Shown here piece after piece: positions 1-4,036 of a stretch of 5,133 nt of DNA. Where the stretch lies: positions 1-5,133 of the forward strand of contig CABSAB010000135.1 of the NCBI GenBank assembly GCA_902475515.1. The letters are read 5' to 3'. The stretch comes from an uncultured Eubacteriales bacterium. GTDB taxonomy: Bacteria > Bacillota > Clostridia > Oscillospirales > Oscillospiraceae. A program made the position numbers and the translations under genes. The notes under the pieces were generated by a model. The model ran no database searches, was not told the DNA's origin, and saw only the letters and a list, made by a program, of their open reading frames with translations. Within the stretch, counting starts at the first letter, position 1. The number at the start of each line of letters is the position of its first letter.

Positions 1-655
1 GGGCCGCCGCATCTACGACAACATCCGCAAGGCCATCGGCTTCCTTTTGGCCTCCAATCTGGCGGAGGTCCTGGCCATCTTCTTTGCCACCCTCCTTGGC
101 TTCACCATTCTGGAGCCGGTGCATCTTTTATGGATCAATCTGATCACCGACTGCTTCCCGGCCCTGGCGCTGGGCATGGAGGCCGGGGAACCGGATATCA
201 TGCGCCGCCGGCCCCGGGATACCAAGGACGGCATCTTCTCAGGCGGGCTTGGGCTGGATGTATTCCTCCAGGGCTTCCTGGTGACCTGCCTGACCCTGCT
301 GGCCTATTTTACCGGTCATTTCATCGAATCCGGCGTCTGGGAGATCACCACCAGTCACGACGGCATGACTATGGCCTTTTTGACCCTGTCCATGGTGGAG
401 ATCTGCCACAGCTTCAATATGCGCTCCCGCCGGAAGTCGGTGTTCTCCCTGAAGCAGCATAACAAATGGCTCTGGGGCGCCATGGCCCTGTCTCTGGTGC
501 TCACCACCGCGGTGATCTATGTGCCGTTCCTGCGGGCAGCTTTCGACTTTGCCCACATCAGCCTGATGGAATACGCCGTGGCTCTGGGGCTGGCAATATC
601 CATTATTCCCATTATGGAGCTGGTGAAATTTGTGCAGCGCCGTCTGGGTAAGTAG
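1..655 (+). CDS. P-type Ca2+-transporting ATPase, C-terminal part (5' truncated by window edge)
   Basis: This is the last 217 residues of a P2-type cation pump, read in frame from base 2 and ending at TAG 653-655. The pump would use ATP to export Ca2+ across the cytoplasmic membrane. The fragment opens with the GRRIYDNIRKAI stretch that precedes M5. M5 follows (about residues 16-34), then M6 with the LLWINLITD signature (about 38-59), the EPDIMRRRPR loop (63-72) and four further hydrophobic segments (about 84-104, 122-138, 156-176, 188-206). By alignment from memory to SERCA, the ion ligands in M5, M6 and M8 are all present: N19, E22, N46, T49, D50 and E133. The P domain with DKTGT, the nucleotide domain and M1-M4 lie outside the window. 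The C-terminus is a short basic tail ending in RRLGK. The family is certain. Ca2+ is the most likely ion, but a related P2 cation cannot be ruled out without M4. Confidence 0.93.
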   Translation, partial: GRRIYDNIRKAIGFLLASNLAEVLAIFFATLLGFTILEPVHLLWINLITDCFPALALGMEAGEPDIMRRRPRDTKDGIFSGGLGLDVFLQGFLVTCLTLLAYFTGHFIESGVWEITTSHDGMTMAFLTLSMVEICHSFNMRSRRKSVFSLKQHNKWLWGAMALSLVLTTAVIYVPFLRAAFDFAHISLMEYAVALGLAISIIPIMELVKFVQRRLGK

Positions 656-691
656 CTTCCTGACGTTCTGCCTGTTTCCTCGGAACCTCAT

Positions 692-715
692 CCCCATGTG
701 CTTTTGCGACATGGG
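692..715 (+). other. Hairpin downstream of the ATPase gene, no U-tract
   Basis: CCCATGT (693-699) pairs with ACATGGG (709-715). Inside it, GC (700-701) can pair with GC (706-707) around a TTTT loop, with one bulged base at 708. It begins 38 bases after the ATPase stop codon. No run of T follows, so it is not a classical intrinsic terminator. It could stabilise the 3' end of the transcript or be a weak terminator. Confidence 0.4.
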
Positions 716-717
716 AC

Positions 718-732
718 GCAACAGCCTGTTGC
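718..732. promoter_or_regulatory. 15-bp perfect inverted repeat, candidate operator
   Basis: GCAACAG and CTGTTGC form a perfect 7+7 bp inverted repeat around one central C. It ends exactly where the -35 box of the downstream promoter begins (733). That position suits a site for a dimeric DNA-binding protein. The downstream HTH protein itself is the simplest candidate for binding it. Binding by that protein is an inference. Confidence 0.45.
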
Positions 733-761
733 TTGGCTTTCTGAAACGGCGATGGTATACT
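733..761 (+). promoter_or_regulatory. Sigma-A-type promoter of the HTH-zinc ribbon gene
   Basis: The -35 box is TTGGCT (733-738, 4 of 6 to consensus) and the -10 box is TATACT (756-761, 5 of 6). The spacer is 17 bp. Transcription would begin near 767-769, leaving a leader of only about 16 bases before the ATG at 784. The gene therefore appears to be its own transcription unit and not a read-through of the ATPase gene. Confidence 0.6.
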
Positions 762-783
762 GTCTATCGAGGTGATAATCGAC

Positions 784-1233
784 ATGGAAACAAAGGATAT
801 CATTATGGAGCTCCGGACCAAAAACGGATTCACACAGGATATGCTTGCGGAAAAAGTGTATGTTACCCGGCAGGCGGTCTCCCGCTGGGAAACCGGTGAA
901 ACGGTGCCCAACACGGAAACGCTAAAATTGCTGTCGAAGCTGTTTGATGTTTCTATCAATACGCTTTTGGGTTCTCCCCGGCAGCTGATCTGCCAGTGCT
1001 GTGGCATGCCCCTTGACGATTCTTCCATCAGCAGAGAGAAGGATGGCACATTCAATGAGGAATACTGTAAATGGTGCTACACCGACGGGGCATTCGTTTA
1101 CACGAGCCTTGCGGAATTGACGGATTTTCTTGCGGGGCATATGTCCAATGCCGCATGGACGCCGGAGCAGGCGCGGGCCTATTTTGAAGCTGAACTTCCC
1201 AAGCTGAATCATTGGAAACAGACAGGGAAATAA
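784..1233 (+). CDS. XRE-type helix-turn-helix protein with C-terminal zinc ribbon
   Basis: This is a 149-residue cytoplasmic protein, probably a small transcription regulator. Residues 5-60 form an XRE/Cro-type HTH: FTQDMLAEKVYVTRQAVSRWE is the helix-turn-helix core, followed by the typical LLSKLFDVSINTLL tail. Residues about 68-101 carry CQCCGMPL and, later, YCKWCYTDG. This is the cysteine pattern of the putative zinc-ribbon family usually seen after such HTH domains in Firmicutes. The C-terminal 45 residues have no motif I recognise. The ATG at 784 is chosen because GAGGTGA (769-775) sits 8 bases before it; an in-frame GTG at 772 lies inside that ribosome binding site. GC is near 50% in the lines I counted, against roughly 70% in a counted mnmA line, so the gene may be acquired. 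Target genes and ligand are unknown. Confidence 0.85.
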   Translation: METKDIIMELRTKNGFTQDMLAEKVYVTRQAVSRWETGETVPNTETLKLLSKLFDVSINTLLGSPRQLICQCCGMPLDDSSISREKDGTFNEEYCKWCYTDGAFVYTSLAELTDFLAGHMSNAAWTPEQARAYFEAELPKLNHWKQTGK

Positions 1234-1261
1234 CCCCACAAGTCCCTTTTGCACAAGATCG

Positions 1262-1310
1262 AAAAAAGAGCAAGGCAGCCTGAAACGGCTTGCCTTGCTC
1301 TTAATTGTTT
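1262..1310. terminator. Bidirectional terminator between convergent genes
   Basis: AAGAGCAAGGCAGCC (1266-1280) pairs with GGCTTGCCTTGCTCTT (1287-1302) around a TGAAAC loop, with a single bulged T. On the minus strand the stem is followed by a run of six T, from the AAAAAA at 1262-1267 that partly overlaps the stem base. This makes a strong intrinsic terminator for mnmA, whose stop is about 90 bases away. On the plus strand the following AATTGTTTTATT is a weaker U-rich tail that would serve the HTH gene ending at 1233. Confidence 0.85.
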
Positions 1311-1393
1311 TATTCCTCGGCTTCATTCCCACCATCAGGCCGCCTGCCGGGATTTATCTCCGGCTTCGGTCCTCCCAGGGCATTCGCTTGATT

Positions 1394-2434
1394 TTATTGA
1401 ATGGTCCCACCGCCCACCACGGTATCGCCGTCATAGAGCACCACCGCCTGTCCGGCGGTCACCGCCCGCTGGGGCGTTTCAAATTCTACCCGGATCTCCT
1501 CCGGGCCGGTCTGAAAGACCCTGCAGGACTGGGCGGTCTGCCGGTAGCGGACCTTGGCCGTCAGAGGCATGCCATCTATTAACGGAACTCCCCCGGTGAG
1601 GTGTACTTCCGCCGCAGTGAGGCACCCGGTGAACAGCTCGGCATTGCCGCCCAGCGTCACTGTGTTTTTCTCCATATCCTTGCCCGTCACATAGAGCCGG
1701 GTGGCCGCAGGGATACCCAAGCCCTTCCGCTGGCCCAGAGTATAGCGCACTGCACCCTTGTGGGGGCCAAGCACCTGCCCGTCTTTATCCAAAAAACTGC
1801 CCGGGGCATAGGTCTTGCCCGTGTACCGCTCCAGGAACGCGCCATAGTCGCCATCCGGCACAAAACAGATGTCCTGGCTCTCGGCTTTCTCCGCGCTGAC
1901 AAAGCCCTGCTCCCGGGCGATCTCCCGGACCTGGGCCTTGGTCAGTCCCCCCAGCGGGAACAGGGTATGGGCCAGCTGCTCCTGACTGAGGAAATAGAGC
2001 ACATAGCTCTGATCCTTCGCCGCATCCGCGGCGGTTTTCAGCTGATAGCGGCCGCCCCCCCGGCATACCTGGGCATAGTGCCCTGTGGCTAGGAAATCGC
2101 AGCCCAATTCCTGCGCCCGCTGCCACATGGCCTGGAATTTCAGATGCCGGTTGCAGGCGATGCAGGGATTCGGCGTTCTCCCGGCCTCGTACTCCGCCAC
2201 GAAAGGAGCCATCACATACCGATCGAACTCCGCTGTAAAATCAACCACTTCATGGGGGATCTCCAGCCGCCGACACAGTTCCGCTGCGTCCCGGGCGTCG
2301 TCCCCGGCGCCGCAGCCGTCTCCGCCGTGAAGCCGCATGGTCACGCCAACGCAGTCGTATCCCTGCTCTTTCAAAAGATAGGCCGCCACGCTGGAATCCA
2401 CGCCGCCGCTCATGCCGATCATGCACTTTGGCAT
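1394..2434 (-). CDS. mnmA: tRNA-specific 2-thiouridylase MnmA
   Basis: MnmA adenylates and then thiolates C2 of the wobble uridine U34 in tRNA-Lys, -Glu and -Gln, helping accurate decoding in the cytoplasm. The 346-residue product is close to the usual length of about 360. It has the PP-loop SGGVDSS at 9-15, TPNPCIACN at 87-95, ATGHYAQ at 116-122, SQDICFVPDGD at 186-196 and LGQRKGLG at 233-240. A C-terminal beta-barrel region follows (about 245-346). C94 and C190 match the catalytic pair, C102 and C199 in E. coli. C91 adds a third cysteine where E. coli, as I recall, has aspartate. The ATG at 2434 follows GGGAGG (2446-2441, minus strand) with a 6-base spacer. That ribosome binding site lies inside the last codons of nadA, whose stop is 2 bp upstream, so translation is probably coupled. 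No cysteine desulfurase gene is adjacent, although one must supply the sulfur. Confidence 0.96.
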   Translation of the reverse strand: MPKCMIGMSGGVDSSVAAYLLKEQGYDCVGVTMRLHGGDGCGAGDDARDAAELCRRLEIPHEVVDFTAEFDRYVMAPFVAEYEAGRTPNPCIACNRHLKFQAMWQRAQELGCDFLATGHYAQVCRGGGRYQLKTAADAAKDQSYVLYFLSQEQLAHTLFPLGGLTKAQVREIAREQGFVSAEKAESQDICFVPDGDYGAFLERYTGKTYAPGSFLDKDGQVLGPHKGAVRYTLGQRKGLGIPAATRLYVTGKDMEKNTVTLGGNAELFTGCLTAAEVHLTGGVPLIDGMPLTAKVRYRQTAQSCRVFQTGPEEIRVEFETPQRAVTAGQAVVLYDGDTVVGGGTIQ

Positions 2435-2436
2435 AC

Positions 2437-3354
2437 TCAGCCTCCCAGCCGAATCATCTCGTCAATGCAGCGCTTTGCACCGGTCATCACATCCGCGGGA
2501 AGCGTAATGACCTCCCCGGCCGTCCCCTGCACGCAGCCCAGCACATCCGCCAGGGTGGTGAGCTTCATATCCGGGCACATCAGGTCCCGGGAGAGATAGT
2601 GGAATTTCTTCTCCGGGTAGGTATACTGCAAATGCTCTACAATGGCCGATTCCGTGCCGATGATGAATTCCCCGGCGTCGGAATGCTTGACGTAATCCAT
2701 GATCCCCGTGGTAGAGCCCACATAGTCCGCCTGGGCGGACACCTCCGGCGGGCACTCAGGATGCACCAGCAGCAGCGCCCCGGGATGCTTGTCCCGCGCT
2801 GCCTGCACATCCGCCGCGTTCCGGCGGCCATGATAGGGGCAGCCGCCGTTTAAGTACCGGATATTCTTCTCCGGCACCTGCTGTGCCACATACTGGGCCA
2901 GGTTCTGATCGGGGATAAAGAGAATATCCTTCTGGGGCATGGCCCGGACGATCTTCACCGCTGAGGAGGAGGTCACACACACATCACAGATGGTCTTGAG
3001 GTTGGAGGTCGTATTGATATAGCACACCACTGCATATCCGGGATAATCCGGCAAAATGGCCTCAACATCCTCCTTGTCCATCTGGTCCGCCATGGGACAG
3101 CCCGCCTCCGAATGGCTCAGGATCACCGTCTTTTCCGGGCACAGGACCTTGCAGGTCTCTGCCATGAACCGCACGCCGCACATGACCACCGTCTTGTGGG
3201 GCGCCTTGGACGCCTGCACGCTCAGGCCATAGGAATCACCCACATAGTCCGCCACATCCAAAATCTCCTGTCCCTGATAGGCGTGAGCCAGAATACACAC
3301 ATCGTTTTCTTTTTTCAGCCGCAGGATCTCCTGCTGCATCTCATAAACCGTCAT
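2437..3354 (-). CDS. nadA: Quinolinate synthase NadA ([4Fe-4S] enzyme)
   Basis: NadA condenses iminoaspartate with dihydroxyacetone phosphate to give quinolinate in de novo NAD synthesis. It is a cytoplasmic, oxygen-sensitive enzyme. The 305-residue length matches the short form of the family (T. maritima type), lacking the extensions of E. coli and B. subtilis NadA. The three expected cluster ligands are visible: C59 in MCGVRFMAE, C172 in NGGCPYH and C260 in LMCPDMK. Active-site residues also fit: H24 and Y26 in LAHAYQ, Y112-N114 in YINTT, S124-region VTSSSAVK, and H198/E200 in VHPEC. The ATG at 3354 follows AGGAGG (3367-3362, minus strand) with 7 bases between. Usual partners nadB (aspartate oxidase) and nadC are not in the window. 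It is the first gene of a tight operon with mnmA and is driven by a near-perfect promoter in the divergent region shared with the Rrf2 regulator. Confidence 0.97.
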   Translation of the reverse strand: MTVYEMQQEILRLKKENDVCILAHAYQGQEILDVADYVGDSYGLSVQASKAPHKTVVMCGVRFMAETCKVLCPEKTVILSHSEAGCPMADQMDKEDVEAILPDYPGYAVVCYINTTSNLKTICDVCVTSSSAVKIVRAMPQKDILFIPDQNLAQYVAQQVPEKNIRYLNGGCPYHGRRNAADVQAARDKHPGALLLVHPECPPEVSAQADYVGSTTGIMDYVKHSDAGEFIIGTESAIVEHLQYTYPEKKFHYLSRDLMCPDMKLTTLADVLGCVQGTAGEVITLPADVMTGAKRCIDEMIRLGG

Positions 3355-3380
3355 TTGTTTTCCTCCTCAAAAGGCAAAGC

Positions 3381-3398
3381 TTCCGGCTTGACCCGGAA
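3381..3398 (-). promoter_or_regulatory. Inverted repeat in the nadA leader
   Basis: TTCCGG (3381-3386) and CCGGAA (3393-3398) form a 6-bp perfect inverted repeat with a 6-base loop. It lies in the predicted 5' untranslated region of nadA, between the transcription start (near 3412) and the ribosome binding site (3367). It could be an mRNA hairpin or a DNA operator downstream of the promoter. I do not recognise it as a known NAD-responsive site. Confidence 0.35.
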
Positions 3399-3418
3399 TA
3401 TCCGCAACACTTGAAAAT

Positions 3419-3448
3419 ATTATACGAAACATTTCCGCACTTTGTCAA
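3419..3448 (-). promoter_or_regulatory. Near-perfect sigma-A promoter of nadA-mnmA
   Basis: Read on the minus strand, TTGACA (3448-3443) and TATAAT (3424-3419) match both consensus hexamers exactly, with an 18-bp spacer. Transcription should begin near 3412, giving a leader of about 58 bases. So strong a core promoter for a biosynthetic operon suggests that expression is limited by repression rather than by promoter strength; this is inference. Confidence 0.8.
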
Positions 3449-3469
3449 CCAGAATCCCCAGTTTACCGC

Positions 3470-3490
3470 TAGGAATTTTGAGAAATTCTC
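3470..3490. promoter_or_regulatory. Inverted repeats between the divergent promoters
   Basis: GAATTT (3473-3478) and AAATTC (3483-3488) are inverted around TGAG. The overlapping GAGAA-A-TTCTC (3480-3490) is a second short palindrome. A TAGGAAT half-site like those at the Rrf2 promoter occurs at 3470-3476. The block lies between the back-to-back -35 boxes of nadA and the Rrf2 gene, where one bound protein could touch both promoters. Confidence 0.35.
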
Positions 3491-3499
3491 CCGTTCCTC

Positions 3500-3528
3500 T
3501 TGATTTCCTATCATTCCTATCGTATATT
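3500..3528 (+). promoter_or_regulatory. Promoter of the Rrf2 regulator gene
   Basis: The -35 box is TTGATT (3500-3505, 4 of 6) and the -10 box is TATATT (3523-3528, 5 of 6), with a 17-bp spacer. The start of transcription should be near 3535, giving a leader of about 28 bases. The -10 box lies within the inverted repeat at 3513-3540, so a bound repressor would block RNA polymerase. Confidence 0.65.
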
Positions 3529-3540
3529 AGGAGTAGGAAT
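3504..3540. promoter_or_regulatory. Candidate Rrf2 operator, TTCCTA/TAGGAA half-site cluster
   Basis: ATTCCTA (3513-3519) and TAGGAAT (3534-3540) are a perfect 7-bp inverted repeat with 14 bases between them. A further TTCCTATC at 3505-3512 repeats the one at 3514-3521 directly, nine bases away. TAGG at 3528-3531 precedes the TAGG at 3534-3537 with a six-base period. Together they cover the -10 box and predicted start of the Rrf2 gene. Rrf2 proteins such as IscR and CymR commonly bind about 25-28 bp partly symmetric sites and repress their own genes. That this is the site used is inferred from position and symmetry. Confidence 0.55.
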
Positions 3541-3562
3541 CCATCCGAGGAGGAGATTTGCC

Positions 3563-4000
3563 GTGAAACTATCCACCCGGGGCCGCTATGCCCTGCGGAT
3601 GATGCTGGACATCGCCCTGCACCCGGGCGAGACCAGCGTCTCCCTGAAATCCATTGCCCAGCGCCAGGATATCTCTGTGAAATACCTGGAGCAGATCGTC
3701 ACGCCCCTGGTGCGGGGCGGCTATCTCCGGGCCAGCCGGGGCGCCCAGGGGGGCTATCAGCTGAGCCGTCCTGTGGAGGAATATACCGTGGGGATGATCC
3801 TCCGGACCATTGAGGGCAGCCTCTCCCCGGTGACATGCCTGAATGACAACGCCTGTGTCCGGCAGAGCCGCTGCGCCACGGTGGAGGTCTACCGGAGGAT
3901 CGACCAGGCCATCGACCAGGTGGTGGACAACATTACCCTGGCTGATCTGGTGCATCTGCAATATGATAAATGGGGCGGAGAAACACCGCCGGAAGCATAA
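3563..4000 (+). CDS. Rrf2-family transcription regulator, IscR-like
   Basis: This is a 145-residue DNA-binding regulator whose family includes IscR (Fe-S status), CymR (cysteine) and NsrR (NO). The N-terminus MKLSTRGRYALRMMLDIAL and the winged-helix region DISVKYLEQI...RGAQGGYQL (37-67) are typical of Rrf2. The cysteines C92, C98 and C104 form CX5CX5C at the same residue numbers as the IscR cluster ligands in E. coli. The fourth IscR ligand, H107, is V107 here. The GTG at 3563 is chosen because AGGAGG (3548-3553) lies 9 bases before it and the Rrf2 N-terminus begins there; the frame stays open upstream, but no better start is supported. It is divergent from nadA-mnmA and ends at a strong terminator, so it is transcribed alone. 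An Fe-S or sulfur-related signal is likely. CymR-type proteins generally lack this cysteine set, so IscR-like is preferred. Confidence 0.93.
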   Translation: MKLSTRGRYALRMMLDIALHPGETSVSLKSIAQRQDISVKYLEQIVTPLVRGGYLRASRGAQGGYQLSRPVEEYTVGMILRTIEGSLSPVTCLNDNACVRQSRCATVEVYRRIDQAIDQVVDNITLADLVHLQYDKWGGETPPEA

Positions 4001-4036
4001 AAAAACATCCCCCCGCCCAGCGGGGGGATGTTTTTT
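4000..4036. terminator. Perfect bidirectional intrinsic terminator
   Basis: CATCCCCCCGC (4006-4016) and GCGGGGGGATG (4020-4030) form an 11-bp GC-rich stem with a CCA loop. It is flanked by AAAAAA (4000-4005) and TTTTTT (4031-4036), so it has a proper U-tract on either strand. The first flanking A is the last base of the Rrf2 stop codon, and the T run overlaps the LCP stop codon (4037-4035). It ends both convergent genes with no spare DNA. Confidence 0.95.

Noticed and set aside
772..783. In-frame GTG at 772 as the start of the HTH-zinc ribbon gene
   Set aside because: The GTG is part of the GAGGTGA ribosome binding site, which is correctly spaced for the ATG at 784. The predicted transcript also begins only a few bases earlier.
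612..1335. Minus-strand open frames of about 137-147 codons across the HTH gene
   Set aside because: They are antisense to a gene with recognisable domains, have no ribosome binding site or family resemblance, and one runs into the ATPase coding region.
1346..1364. Hairpin GCCGG...CCGGC between mnmA and the terminator
   Set aside because: The stem is short with a bulge and no U-tract on either strand. In GC-rich DNA this is expected by chance, and the strong terminator nearby explains termination.
1601..2599. Plus-strand open frames of 151-163 codons opposite mnmA and the nadA end
   Set aside because: They are shadows of high-GC coding sequence on the other strand, with low-complexity composition and no start signals.
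3500..3562. Extended N-terminus of the Rrf2 protein from base 3500
   Set aside because: This stretch contains the promoter, the candidate operator and the AGGAGG site. Family proteins begin at the M-K/R-L sequence encoded from 3563.
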